Of a DNA stretch of 64,000 bases, positions 39,099 through 48,745 are shown piece after piece. Origin of the DNA: Cuneatibacter sp. NSJ-177 (GTDB lineage: Bacteria > Bacillota > Clostridia > Lachnospirales > Lachnospiraceae); contig NZ_JALIFO010000013.1 in NCBI RefSeq assembly GCF_022867805.1, positions 62,001-126,000 on the forward strand, in the 5' to 3' direction. The position numbers and the translations under genes are program-made. Under the pieces are notes generated by a model. That model was given only the letters and a program-made list of their open reading frames with translations, had not been told where the DNA came from and ran no database searches. The stretch's first letter is position 1. Each line of letters begins with the position of its first letter.

Positions 39099-40094
39099 TC
39101 ACGCCGTCTGTTTCCGGCGAAGTTCCAGCTTTTGCAGGGCATTGATAGCCAAGGCGGCTACCAGAATCAATCCCTTAATCATATCCTGGTAGAACGAATT
39201 GACGCCCCAGAAGATCAAAAGCCCCAGAATCAGAGAGTAGGTAATCACGCCTGCCACGGTTCCGATAAAACTGCCTCTTCCTCCGGAGAGCGCCGTGCCG
39301 CCCAGTACGACTGCAGCCACGGAATTCATGGTAAAGCCGTCGCTTCCGGTCGGGTCTCCCACCGTGGTCTGCGCCGTCAGGAGAATGCCGGCGATGGCGC
39401 AGCAGACTCCGGCCATCAAGTAAGTTTTCACCTTGGTTTTGTTCACATTGATGCCGGATACAAAGGCCGCGTTTTCATTGCCGCCGATGGCATAGACGGA
39501 CTGGCCGAATTTAGACCGCCGGATCGGGATCCAGAGAATCAAAACCGCAAACAAAAGCCACAGTATGGACTTTGGTATCTTAAGCGGCGTCAGGGTTCCC
39601 ATCATCAGCTTGGTAAAACCGCTCACCACTTCGCCGCTGGGCTGCGGCAGGATATACATGCCGATTCCCATGAAGATGAAGGAAGTCGCCAGCGTCACAA
39701 TGATCGGCTGGAGACGTCCATAGACGATCAACATTCCATTGATGCAGCCAGCAAGGGCTCCGATGGCAAGCACCACCAACAAAGTTACCGCCACACCCAG
39801 CATGTCGTTCCCCAGGGCATGGGCGATCGGTACCATGAGAAAAGCGGTCATTGTGTTGGTCAGGCCGATCAGGGCTCCCACCGACAAATCGATGCCTCCC
39901 GTCAAAATAACCAGAGTCTGGGCCAGGGCCCCGAACAGCAGCGTCATAAACTGATCAAACGTAGATTTAATTCCGTAGGCGGTGAAAAAGTTTTTCTGGC
40001 TGGATATGTAGAGAATGACCACCGCAGTCATGATCACATAGCCGAACACCGCCTCCCGGTTTTTCGCCCAGATATAATTCAGTTTTCCCTTCAT
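39099..40094 (-). CDS. Ribose-type ABC transporter permease 1
   Basis: 331 aa. Same family as its neighbour: LAQTLVILTGGIDLSVGALIGL and GGTALSGGRGSFIGTVAGV. Its ATG overlaps the stop of the ATPase gene (ATGA), so it is translationally coupled. Together with the other permease and the ATPase it forms the membrane part of the importer. Confidence 0.94.
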   Translation of the reverse strand: MKGKLNYIWAKNREAVFGYVIMTAVVILYISSQKNFFTAYGIKSTFDQFMTLLFGALAQTLVILTGGIDLSVGALIGLTNTMTAFLMVPIAHALGNDMLGVAVTLLVVLAIGALAGCINGMLIVYGRLQPIIVTLATSFIFMGIGMYILPQPSGEVVSGFTKLMMGTLTPLKIPKSILWLLFAVLILWIPIRRSKFGQSVYAIGGNENAAFVSGINVNKTKVKTYLMAGVCCAIAGILLTAQTTVGDPTGSDGFTMNSVAAVVLGGTALSGGRGSFIGTVAGVITYSLILGLLIFWGVNSFYQDMIKGLILVAALAINALQKLELRRKQTA

Positions 40095-41608
40095 GCTCCC
40101 ACCTCCGTCTCTTCCATTCCCAGAGCGGCTTTTAAGATTTCATGCTCGGTAAACTGCTCTCCTTGTAGCACGGCCGCCACTTCCCCGTCCCGGAACACGG
40201 CGGCCCGGTCGCAGAGGCCCAAAAGCTCCATGTTCTCGGTGGAGTACAAAAGAATCGTCTTTCCGCTCTCTGCAAGCCGGCGGATCAACTGATAGATCTC
40301 ATATTTGGTTCCCACATCAATACCGCGGGTCGGGTCCGACAGCAGCAGAATATCCGCGTCGGTCAAAATTGCCTTTCCCAACACCAGCTTCTGCTGGTTG
40401 CCGCCGCTTAAAGTCCCGGCTAATTGGGAAGGGCTGCTCAGCTTGATCTGCAAAAGCTCGATCATCCGCCTGGTGTCTTCCTCTTCTTTCTTGCTGTCGA
40501 TGACGCCGAGGCGGCTCCTCTTTTTCAAGGTGGTCAGCATCATATTTTCCCCGGATCCCCGGCTTAACAGCAGGCCGTCGTTTTTCCGGTCCGCCGGAGT
40601 GAGCGCCACGCCTGCGGCCAGGCCCATTCTGGGATTTTTGATCCGTTTGGCCTCCCCCTTAATTTTTAAAGTCCCGCCGTCCATGGCCTCGGAGCCGTAG
40701 ATAACGCCGAGAAGTTCGCTCTGGCCATGGCCGCTTAAGCCGGCCAGCCCAAAGATTTCGCCGCGCCGGATCTTGAGATTTACATGTTTTAGTTTGTTTT
40801 TATAGCTGACATCTTCCAGCTCCAACACCGGTTCATCGGGAAGGTTCTCCCGTTTCGCCGGAAAAATCGTATCGATCTTCCGCCCAGCGATCTGGTCGAT
40901 GATTTCTCCGTTCGTCATCTCCCCCCACCGGAAGGACGTAATATACCGGGCGTCCCTAAAGATTGTGGCCCGGTCCGCAATCCGTTCCAGCTCATCCATC
41001 TTGTGGGAGATTAGAATCACGGTTTTTCCTTCTTCCTTGGTCAGGCGGCGCAGCAGGCGGAACAAAAGCTCCACCTCTTTGCTTCCGAGGGCGGACGTGG
41101 CCTCATCCAGAATGATGACGTCCGGGTTTTTTGAAAGTGCCTTGGCAATCTCTACCAACTGCTGTTTGGCCAGGGGCAGATTTTTTACCAGGGTCCGGAC
41201 GTCGATGTCGAATTCCAGCTCCTTCATAATCTCTGCCGTCCGGGTCTCCATCGCCTTGAAATCAATCAGTTTCCACTTATTTTTGGGCTCACAGCCGAGA
41301 AAAACGTTCTCCGCCACCGACAGATCCGGCAGCAGGGAGAGCTCCTGAAATACCGATGCAATCCCCACCTTCACCGCATCCACCGGAGATGTCAGGCGGA
41401 TCGTTTGTCCTTTCAGGGAGATTTCCCCCTGATCCGGAAGGACGACCCCGCACAATACTTTAATCAGGGTGCTTTTCCCTGCGCCGTTCTCTCCGACCAG
41501 CGCGTGAACCTCCCCTGCGTAACAATCAATCTTGGCGTCGATAAGCGCATGGACGCCGCCGTAGTGTTTGTTTACGTTTCTGGCCGAAATGATCGGAACC
41601 TGTTCCAC
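40091..41608 (-). CDS. Sugar ABC transporter ATP-binding protein (RbsA/MglA-like)
   Basis: 505 aa from GTG 41608 (AGGAGG 7 bases upstream); an in-frame TTG at 41626 overlaps that site. Two fused ABC domains: Walker A GENGAGKST at about 37 and a degenerate second one (GLSGHGQSE), signature LSGGNQQKLVLGKA in the second half, as in RbsA, MglA and XylG. It energises both permeases. It follows the binding-protein gene by about 100 bases. Confidence 0.95.
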   Translation of the reverse strand: MEQVPIISARNVNKHYGGVHALIDAKIDCYAGEVHALVGENGAGKSTLIKVLCGVVLPDQGEISLKGQTIRLTSPVDAVKVGIASVFQELSLLPDLSVAENVFLGCEPKNKWKLIDFKAMETRTAEIMKELEFDIDVRTLVKNLPLAKQQLVEIAKALSKNPDVIILDEATSALGSKEVELLFRLLRRLTKEEGKTVILISHKMDELERIADRATIFRDARYITSFRWGEMTNGEIIDQIAGRKIDTIFPAKRENLPDEPVLELEDVSYKNKLKHVNLKIRRGEIFGLAGLSGHGQSELLGVIYGSEAMDGGTLKIKGEAKRIKNPRMGLAAGVALTPADRKNDGLLLSRGSGENMMLTTLKKRSRLGVIDSKKEEEDTRRMIELLQIKLSSPSQLAGTLSGGNQQKLVLGKAILTDADILLLSDPTRGIDVGTKYEIYQLIRRLAESGKTILLYSTENMELLGLCDRAAVFRDGEVAAVLQGEQFTEHEILKAALGMEETEVGA

Positions 41609-41712
41609 CAATAGACCTCCTCTCAATCACAAAGGGGAGCCCCTCCCGCCCGCATCTGACCACGGGAGGATCGGAGGGCCTCCCCATCCTTCTAGCTTTT
41701 CTGTCTCGTAAC

Positions 41713-42891
41713 TTACTCCAGAACGTCCTCCAGCTGAATATTCCAGCTGTTGGCTTCATCCGTGTAGGCCGGCATGAATTCATCGGACTGGGACGCCTGA
41801 TACCACTTGCCCGCATCCTTGGCATCGATGACCGGCGGATCCAGAAGCTGGTTTCTCTCCACATCCTTGCCGTTTACAACGTCCAAGGCCACATCCATGG
41901 CCATGGCGGACAGGTAGGAAGGAACGCCGGTGATAAATGCGTTCAGGTTCTTTTCCTGTACCACGCGGAAATATCCGTTGGTCCACTCGCCGGTGATCGG
42001 AACCGTGGCGGGATCATAGCCGTGCTGCTCTAAAGCCGCTACGATGGCCGCTTCGCCCATGCCCTGCTGCAGGACGCCGTCGATCTGGGTTCCCTCATTT
42101 TTCGCCAGCAGATCGTTCATCAGCTGAGCCGTTGTGCCGAAATCCCACTCGCCGTAGCCGTCGCCGACCACTTTGATATCCGGATACTGTTTCAGAACTT
42201 CTTCATAGGCGGCGCAGCGGACCGTATCGTCATGGGCGCCTGCTTTGCCGCGAACCAGAATAATATTGCCTTTGCCGCCCAGCTGCTCGCAGAGCCATTT
42301 GGCCTGGTTGGTCGCAAATGCGGTGCCGTCCACAGCGATGCTGTAGGTGGTGTCGGTCTGCACAATATTGTCAAAGGAAACCACAACGATTCCCTGGTCC
42401 GCCGCTTCTTCTAAAACCGGCTGCAATGCCGAGGAAGCGCAGTCCACCAGAATCACGTCGTATTCTTCTGCGATCAGGTTCTTGATCTCATTGATCTGCG
42501 CCTGAGCGTCGTCGCCGGAGCTGGTGGCATAATATTCGGATACCACGCCCTGCTCTTTTAACTGCTCGCAATAGGTTTCAAAAATTTTGACCATCTGGAT
42601 TCTCCAGGCATTGGTCAGAATCGAGTTGCTCAATGCTACTTTCAGGTCCTTTGCGTCTCCGGCATGTTCCTGGATTGCCTTTGCCACACCGCCCTGTACG
42701 GCTGCCGCCGTGGTGGACTCCGCCGCCGTTGCTCCGGCCTCAGTGGCTGCCGCTGTGGTAGCCTCGGTAGCCGCCGCTGTGGTGGCTTTTGCCGTTGTCG
42801 CCGCTGCTGTTGTCGAATCACTTCCTCCGCCGCATCCCATCAGTCCGAATGCCATGCAGAAAGAAACAAACACTGCCAAACACTTTTTCAT
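41713..42891 (-). CDS. Sugar-binding lipoprotein of the ABC importer
   Basis: 392 aa from ATG 42891 (AAGGAGAG upstream; the frame is open to 42981 without a site). Lipobox GLMGC with lipidated C20, a T/A-rich flexible linker (TTAAATEATT repeats, about 25-65), then a periplasmic-binding domain type 1 of the ribose class (DVILVDCASSALQPVLEEA, VVVSFDNIV). It would be anchored outside and deliver ligand to the permeases. The ligand is unknown; hexose or an amide/lactone-containing sugar derivative fits the operon's cyclase. Confidence 0.93.
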   Translation of the reverse strand: MKKCLAVFVSFCMAFGLMGCGGGSDSTTAAATTAKATTAAATEATTAAATEAGATAAESTTAAAVQGGVAKAIQEHAGDAKDLKVALSNSILTNAWRIQMVKIFETYCEQLKEQGVVSEYYATSSGDDAQAQINEIKNLIAEEYDVILVDCASSALQPVLEEAADQGIVVVSFDNIVQTDTTYSIAVDGTAFATNQAKWLCEQLGGKGNIILVRGKAGAHDDTVRCAAYEEVLKQYPDIKVVGDGYGEWDFGTTAQLMNDLLAKNEGTQIDGVLQQGMGEAAIVAALEQHGYDPATVPITGEWTNGYFRVVQEKNLNAFITGVPSYLSAMAMDVALDVVNGKDVERNQLLDPPVIDAKDAGKWYQASQSDEFMPAYTDEANSWNIQLEDVLE

Positions 42892-42985
42892 ATTGGTACT
42901 CTCCTTATCCTTTTTTGCCGGCGTTTTTTTTGGTTGCTGCCGCCTATTTATTTGAAAGCTGCCGGGCCCTGACCGCTTCAAATTT

Positions 42986-43996
42986 CTACCAAGCCAGATT
43001 TTCCTTCAGGAATCGTTCGGCATCCTCCGGGGAAATCGGAATGGATTCCTGATAATAGACCGGGGAAAGCTCCTCTCCATCCAGATAATCACAGAGCTTT
43101 TCCACCGCTGTGACGGCCATATCCGGCGGTTCTAAAACCGTGCCGTAGATGCCGCCTTCCCGGATCTTTTCCACGACGGAGCGCTGTCCGTCAAAGCCTA
43201 CGATCAGGATTTCCCCGACCTTACCGGCTTTTTCAATCTCCCGGTAGCAGCCTTCCGCCATCAGATCATTCTGACAGATGACCGCGTGGATCTCATCGTA
43301 AACGCCAAGGCAGTCCTCCATGATGCTGGCGGCGTTTTCCTCAGCAAATTCACCATTGTAGCTGCCGAGCAGGTGAACCCGTTCTTCCTGGTCCAGGACT
43401 TCGTGGATTCCTTCCCCGCGGTCCATGGCGCCGGCGGATCCGGGGATACCGGTCAGCTCCAGCACGTTCCAGGTTTCTTCCTCCGGGTATGTTTCCTTCA
43501 GCCCCCGCAGAAGCATTTCCGCGGCCTGATTTCCCATTTTTTTGTGATCGCTGCCGACAAAGCTGACCACCTGCGCCGAAGAATTGGTTTCCATCCGATC
43601 GTCCACAGCCATGATCGGCACGCCCCGCTCATTGGCGTATTTGATAACGGAAAGGATTCCCTCGGTTGTGTAGGAATCCACCACAATGCCGTCCACGCCC
43701 TGCTCGATCAAATCCTTGATGTCCTGGTTCTGCTGCTTTTGGCTGTTCTTTCCGTCATAAACCAGAACCTGCGCCCGTTTGTCGGTATTTCCCTCCGGAT
43801 AAGCTTCCTTTACCATCTCAAACATGGTTCTCCGGAACGCCAGGTCCGTGGTCGGAATGCTGACGCCGATCACATACTGCTTCTTCCCATCGCCGGCCTG
43901 CGCCGAGGGATCCGGCATGGTCTGGCTGCCCCCGCCGGAGCAGGATGCCGCAGCCAGGAGAAGAATGAAAAGCCCCATCCAATGCTTTTTTTTCAT
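42986..43996 (-). CDS. Second sugar-binding lipoprotein (sensor-type candidate)
   Basis: 336 aa, lipobox AAASC (C19) after a hydrophobic signal, then a ribose-binding-type domain (YVIGVSIPTTDLAFRRTMF, GVDGIVVDSYTTEG, AVICQNDLMAEG). It differs from the binding protein downstream by lacking the T/A linker. It lies between the importer and the terminator of the two-component genes. In similar clusters such proteins hand a ligand-bound state to the YesM-type kinase rather than to the importer; that role here is inferred. The two genes are 94 bases apart. Confidence 0.9.
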   Translation of the reverse strand: MKKKHWMGLFILLLAAASCSGGGSQTMPDPSAQAGDGKKQYVIGVSIPTTDLAFRRTMFEMVKEAYPEGNTDKRAQVLVYDGKNSQKQQNQDIKDLIEQGVDGIVVDSYTTEGILSVIKYANERGVPIMAVDDRMETNSSAQVVSFVGSDHKKMGNQAAEMLLRGLKETYPEEETWNVLELTGIPGSAGAMDRGEGIHEVLDQEERVHLLGSYNGEFAEENAASIMEDCLGVYDEIHAVICQNDLMAEGCYREIEKAGKVGEILIVGFDGQRSVVEKIREGGIYGTVLEPPDMAVTAVEKLCDYLDGEELSPVYYQESIPISPEDAERFLKENLAW

Positions 43997-44120
43997 TTCT
44001 ATCCTCGTAGTCTTCCGAATTCTCCGTTTCGCATCTTTATCATAACGAAAAATTCTGTGAAAGGAAACAACATATCTTGAAATTTGGTTTCATATCTTTG
44101 ACACTTGGCACCGCCAGGGC

Positions 44121-44164
44121 AAAAAAAATACCCCGGCGGTTTGGTTTATCTTCACCGTCGGGGT
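44121..44164 (-). terminator. Terminator of the two-component operon
   Basis: On the minus strand CCCCGACGGT/ACCGCCGGGG around a 12-base loop, followed by TATTTTTTTT. It stops the YesM/YesN transcript before the binding-protein genes. Confidence 0.8.
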
Positions 44165-44193
44165 GGCTTTTCATTCAGAACTTTTACTTATTT

Positions 44194-45726
44194 TTAAAGA
44201 AACAACTGCTTCTCCCGATACTCCGTGGGCGTCATCCCTTCCACCTTCTTAAACACCCGCATAAAATGTTTCACATTCGGATACCCCACCAGTTCCGCGA
44301 TCTCATACACTTTGTACCGGTAATCTTTTAAATACTCCTTTGCTTTTTGAAGGCGGATCTGGGCGATCGTATCGGAAAAGCTGCTGCCCTCCACCTCGGA
44401 AAACAGCTTAGAAAGATAGGACGGGTTGATGTAGACCCGCCGGGCCACCTGCTCCAAAGAAAGCCTCTCCGCGTAGTGCTGGCGGATATACTCCTTGGCA
44501 TCCCTGACCAGGGCCGCTTTATGTCCCCCGCCGTCGGTCTGCTGCCGCTCACAAAAAGAGAGCAGCATCCCATCCACGATCCGGAGAAGCTCGTCGATAT
44601 CCCGCGCCTCCAAAATGGCGGCCAGGTTTCCTTCCTCCGGCCAGTCCCGCAGCACTGAGTCCACAAAGTTGGCGAAAAAGATGCGGGTTTGACTGATGTT
44701 AAGCCGGTTCTTTTCCCCCTGAAAAAGCAGTTCTCTTTGATCCGCCAGCGCGCTTTCCAAGAGACGACGCACGCTTTTTTGAACCGCCTCCCGGTCGCCT
44801 GCCTGCAAAAAGCCTCTCATCTCTTCCGCCGTCACCCAGGGTTCATGAAGATTGGCGATCCGCCGCTCCACCCGGTCGATGCTGCGGAACCGCTCGCCTT
44901 CCATAAAGGACCGGCTGACATAGGCAAGCAGCGCTTCCTGATAAGAGACATTCAGCTGATACTCTGAGCGGTAGAGCCGGCCGCAGCCCACATACCCGCC
45001 GGACTCCTCTGCCAACCGGCGGCAGATCCGCTCCACCTCATCCTGTAATTCCGGCTTCCCGCTGGAAAAAACCAGAGCTTTCCGCCCAGGCTGCGGGCAG
45101 GAAAAGCAGTATTGAAGCGCGGTGCCCTCCCGTTCCAGTTCCCGGTGGGTCGCCTCCCGCAGCAGTTCCTCCTGCTCCGCCGCCAGCACCGCCGCCTGGA
45201 CATAGCAATCTGTATTTAATTCCGGCGTCTCTTCCTCATCCTCCGGCTGGCCGCCGAACAGGACACGGGAAACGGCCGACCTCCGGACCGAGGCCGCCGC
45301 TTTGCTCAGATGGCTTTGCAGGTCGACAATCCGCTCCTGTTCTTCCAGCCTGGCGATACACTTATAGACCGCCTCAAACATCACGTCCTCAGAAGCCGGT
45401 TTCAGCAGATATTCCACCACCTGGCCGCTGGCCAGCATCCGCCTGGCCGCGTCAAAATCACTGTAGCCGCTGAGCGCAATAATCTGCGCCCCGTATTTCC
45501 TCCGGTGAATTTCCTCCAAAAGCTCCACACCGGTCATCCCCGGCATCTTGATATCCAAAATCACAAGATCCGGCCGGTGCTCTTCCATTTGAACCAGCGC
45601 ATCGAAGCCGTCCGCCGCTTCATACAACGTCGTGATCGAAAGCTTATCCCAGGCGATGTCCTGCATCACATGCTCCCTGGCGATGCTCTCATCGTCCACC
45701 ACCAAAAGAGAGTATTCACGTTTCAT
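44194..45726 (-). CDS. AraC-type response regulator (YesN-like)
   Basis: 510 aa from the third of three ATGs, which has the best spacing to GGAGAA. Receiver domain with phospho-acceptor D58 in LVILDIKMPG, a long middle part, and a C-terminal double AraC helix-turn-helix (LEQVARRVYINPSYLSKLF...YEIAELVGYPNVKHFMRVFKK). It would activate the sugar importer genes when phosphorylated by the kinase whose gene overlaps it. Confidence 0.93.
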   Translation of the reverse strand: MKREYSLLVVDDESIAREHVMQDIAWDKLSITTLYEAADGFDALVQMEEHRPDLVILDIKMPGMTGVELLEEIHRRKYGAQIIALSGYSDFDAARRMLASGQVVEYLLKPASEDVMFEAVYKCIARLEEQERIVDLQSHLSKAAASVRRSAVSRVLFGGQPEDEEETPELNTDCYVQAAVLAAEQEELLREATHRELEREGTALQYCFSCPQPGRKALVFSSGKPELQDEVERICRRLAEESGGYVGCGRLYRSEYQLNVSYQEALLAYVSRSFMEGERFRSIDRVERRIANLHEPWVTAEEMRGFLQAGDREAVQKSVRRLLESALADQRELLFQGEKNRLNISQTRIFFANFVDSVLRDWPEEGNLAAILEARDIDELLRIVDGMLLSFCERQQTDGGGHKAALVRDAKEYIRQHYAERLSLEQVARRVYINPSYLSKLFSEVEGSSFSDTIAQIRLQKAKEYLKDYRYKVYEIAELVGYPNVKHFMRVFKKVEGMTPTEYREKQLFL

Positions 45727-47503
45727 CATCATTTCTCCTCTTAAGCGGAATCCGGAAATAGACCTTTGTCCCTTCTCCCTCTCTGCTCTCGATAAAGATC
45801 GGATCCTCCTCCCCGTAGGTGATCCGAATCTGCTCCCGGATATTTTTGAGGGCGTAACCGTTCCCCACTGTCTTCAGATTTCCGCTCTCCTCCATCAGCT
45901 GCCGTCTGGTCTCCTCCGGCATGCCTGCGCCATCGTCCTTTACCTCAAAATAGAGGAATTCCTCTTCTTTTCGGAAAACAATCTCCACGGTGTGGCTGCT
46001 GCGGCTCGGCTCAAATCCGTGAACAATGGCGTTCTCCACGATGGGCTGAAACAGGTATTTCAGCGCAACATACTGATTCATATCCGGAAAATCCTCGATC
46101 CGGCACCGCAGCGCATCTCCAAAGCGCATCTTCTGAATTTTCAGGTAACACCGGATCAGCTCCACAATCTCGTCAAGTCCCACCATATCCTGCCCCTTGG
46201 CCAGGCTCAGCCGGAAATACTGGGACAGCACGATCAGCATATTGGCGGACTTCCCAGCCTTTTCCCGGCAGGCCTCGCAGTAGATCGTATTGATCGTGTT
46301 ATAGAGGAAATGTTCGTCCATCTGGGATTGCAGGGAAGAAAGCTGGGCCTGCTTGCGGAGCAGCTGCTGGACGTAGACTTCGTCAATCAGCTGGCGGAGC
46401 TTTTCCGTCATGCGGTTGTAGCTGTGGAGTACGGCTCCGATCTCCCCTTTTTGTTTGATATTGGTTAAAGGAGCCAGCTCCCCTTCCTCCATCCGCTTCA
46501 TTCCCCGCATCAGGCGGTTTAACGGCTGGACGACGCCAATGTAGAGCAGGCCGGAACCCAGCAGAATGCTGAACACACCGAGAACCACAATCAGCAGGAA
46601 CCCCGGCGCCTGGCTGGAAAAGTTCTCCAATATCTCTGAGAGAGGAACCGCCCCCAGATACTTCCAGCCGCTCTCGACGGAATTATAGTACATGACCAGG
46701 CAGGGTTTCTCATCTCCCACAATATAGCTTTCCGTGTTTCCGTTTTGCTGGTACGCATCCTGAAACAGCGGGTGTTCCTTTAAATTCTCCGAAAAATGCT
46801 CCAGCTCCCAGGAGGCTTCCAAAATCCGCCCCTGGTAGTCCGTCACCGCGGACAGCACTCCCGGATAGTCCAGGGTGCCGGCCGTGCTGTCCAGCTTTTC
46901 TTTCAGCGTACAGATCATCGTACAGCCGCCGTATTGTTCGGGAATCGGAACCGGGCGGATATGGGCCAGCCGCCAATCATTCTGCGCCTCGTTGACCGGC
47001 AGGGAATACCATTCGATGCGCCCGGAAAAATAATTTTGATCGAGCTGGTACAGCTTTTCCCCCAAGCCCTCTTTGATCGAAATCGTCTTGTGGTCAAAAT
47101 CAGTGGATAGAATCAGATCACTTTTCTCAAACACCAAATAAATCTGATCCAGTGTTCGCATCTCCCCGGCATATTGGCCCAGCGCCAAAGACAGCTCTTT
47201 TTGCGCCCGCTCCGAGGGCTCCGACAGATAAGCGGTGATCTTATCCGTCAAATCCGGCTCCCGGCTTAAGTCTTTACTGAAAGAGCGGACTTCCTCCATC
47301 GAAGATTCCATCAGGAGCGACGAGCCGTACAGGCTGGTGTAAAGAGAATGTCTGGCATTTTCCAGGATATTTTCCCTGGCGGACTGATAGGTATAAAAGA
47401 GGAACGCCAACATCGGAATCAGAATGGTCAGTCCGACGATCGCAGGCACCCGGTACCGGATGCTCTCAAACCAATGCTGTTTCTCCATATTGTAGTTTCC
47501 CAT
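45716..47503 (-). CDS. YesM-type sensor histidine kinase
   Basis: 595 aa. N-terminal membrane helix (about 20-40), a large extracellular sensory part, a second membrane helix (about 300-322), HAMP-like segment, then the His_kinase (LytS-like) domain: H in DEHFLYN (about 405) and HATPase with ENAIVHGF and DDGAGMP. Relatives have NPHFLYN; here P is replaced by E one residue before H. The start is coupled to the AI-2E gene, 5 bases upstream. It probably senses the sugar bound by the lipoprotein at 42986-43996. Confidence 0.92.
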   Translation of the reverse strand: MGNYNMEKQHWFESIRYRVPAIVGLTILIPMLAFLFYTYQSARENILENARHSLYTSLYGSSLLMESSMEEVRSFSKDLSREPDLTDKITAYLSEPSERAQKELSLALGQYAGEMRTLDQIYLVFEKSDLILSTDFDHKTISIKEGLGEKLYQLDQNYFSGRIEWYSLPVNEAQNDWRLAHIRPVPIPEQYGGCTMICTLKEKLDSTAGTLDYPGVLSAVTDYQGRILEASWELEHFSENLKEHPLFQDAYQQNGNTESYIVGDEKPCLVMYYNSVESGWKYLGAVPLSEILENFSSQAPGFLLIVVLGVFSILLGSGLLYIGVVQPLNRLMRGMKRMEEGELAPLTNIKQKGEIGAVLHSYNRMTEKLRQLIDEVYVQQLLRKQAQLSSLQSQMDEHFLYNTINTIYCEACREKAGKSANMLIVLSQYFRLSLAKGQDMVGLDEIVELIRCYLKIQKMRFGDALRCRIEDFPDMNQYVALKYLFQPIVENAIVHGFEPSRSSHTVEIVFRKEEEFLYFEVKDDGAGMPEETRRQLMEESGNLKTVGNGYALKNIREQIRITYGEEDPIFIESREGEGTKVYFRIPLKRRNDDET

Positions 47504-47508
47504 GAAAC

Positions 47509-48663
47509 TCAGTGAAGCCGATCAGCGGTCAGCTTGCTCTCCTTCCACTCGGTCGCTTCCCGCAGCAGGCGGTAGAGGGCCGATGCCACCGGGACGCTGA
47601 ACAGCATCCCGACCACGCCGCCCATACTGCCTCCGACCGTAATCGCAGCCAGCACCCAGATGGCGGGAAGCCCCATAGAGGACCCCACCACCCGCGGGTA
47701 GATCAGATTGTCCTCCAACTGCTGGAGAATGACCAGAAATACCACAAATAAAATTGCCTTCGTAAAGCTCTCCGGCAAAATCATCAAAGCACCGACAAAA
47801 CCGCCGATCAGGCCGCCCAGCATGGGAACCAGGGCGGTGACTCCGACCAGTGCGCCGATCATCGGCGCATAAGGAAAACGGAAGATCCACATGCCCAGGA
47901 AGCAAAGGCTCCCCAAAATAATTGCTTCGATGGTCTGCCCTGCCACAAATTTCCGGAACGCGTCCCCGAACACAGCCCCAACGTGCAGAACCGTCTCTGA
48001 AAATTTCTCCGGCACCCAGGCGTGAATCAGGCGGACGGCCTGTCCTTTCAAGCGCTCTTTTCCGCTGAGAATATAGATGGCAAAGACCAGCGCCACGGTA
48101 AAATTGATCACCCGTCCGGCCAGTGTTCCGATCACGGAAGCCGTCGTTCCCAAAATATCGGCTACGCCGCCCTTCGCCCATTCAAATAGGCTGCTTTGAA
48201 TTGCATTCCAGTTCAGCTCCAGCTTCATCAAAAAGCTTCCCACCGGCGTCTCCGCCAGATCATGCTGCAAGCTCCAGTCCTGAGCCGAATTGATCACGTC
48301 GACCACGCTCTCCCCCAGCACGCCGATGGCGCTGACCAGCTCCGGCACCACCAGGAGCAACACGCCGGTCAGCACGCTGAGGATGATCAAAAGAGCGATC
48401 AAAATACAGCAGGGCCGGCGGATCTTTTTCACCCATGCCTGATTGGAGCGGGGAAAGAAATGTTTTTCCAAAGGGCGAAGCGGCACATTTAAAATCAGCG
48501 CCAAAATCAGCCCCAGAATCAAAGGGAAAATCAGGTTAAAAAAACCTCCAACTACCTTTCCCACGGTTCCGATATTCTGCACGCCTGCATAGATCACGAT
48601 ACAGACTGCGATTATTCCGATCAGCCATTTGGCCCTTCGCATCTGCTGTTCCCGATTTCCCAT
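47509..48663 (-). CDS. AI-2E/TqsA-family membrane transporter
   Basis: 384 aa with about eight membrane segments: two at the start (IGIIAVCIVIYAG, LIFPLILGLILALILN) and six or so in the C-terminal half (for example LGMWIFRFPYAPMIGALVGVTALVPMLGG). The family includes the TqsA autoinducer-2 exporter, but members export various small molecules. AAAGGATAG precedes ATG. It sits in the two-component operon, 5 bases before the kinase; its role there is unclear. Confidence 0.9.
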   Translation of the reverse strand: MGNREQQMRRAKWLIGIIAVCIVIYAGVQNIGTVGKVVGGFFNLIFPLILGLILALILNVPLRPLEKHFFPRSNQAWVKKIRRPCCILIALLIILSVLTGVLLLVVPELVSAIGVLGESVVDVINSAQDWSLQHDLAETPVGSFLMKLELNWNAIQSSLFEWAKGGVADILGTTASVIGTLAGRVINFTVALVFAIYILSGKERLKGQAVRLIHAWVPEKFSETVLHVGAVFGDAFRKFVAGQTIEAIILGSLCFLGMWIFRFPYAPMIGALVGVTALVPMLGGLIGGFVGALMILPESFTKAILFVVFLVILQQLEDNLIYPRVVGSSMGLPAIWVLAAITVGGSMGGVVGMLFSVPVASALYRLLREATEWKESKLTADRLH

Positions 48664-48745
48664 AAGCTATCCTTTCTGCGCTATTGATCCACGATAAGAC
48701 CGGCCTCTTCCTTGCTCATTTCATCTTTCACTTTTTTCCCTGCGG

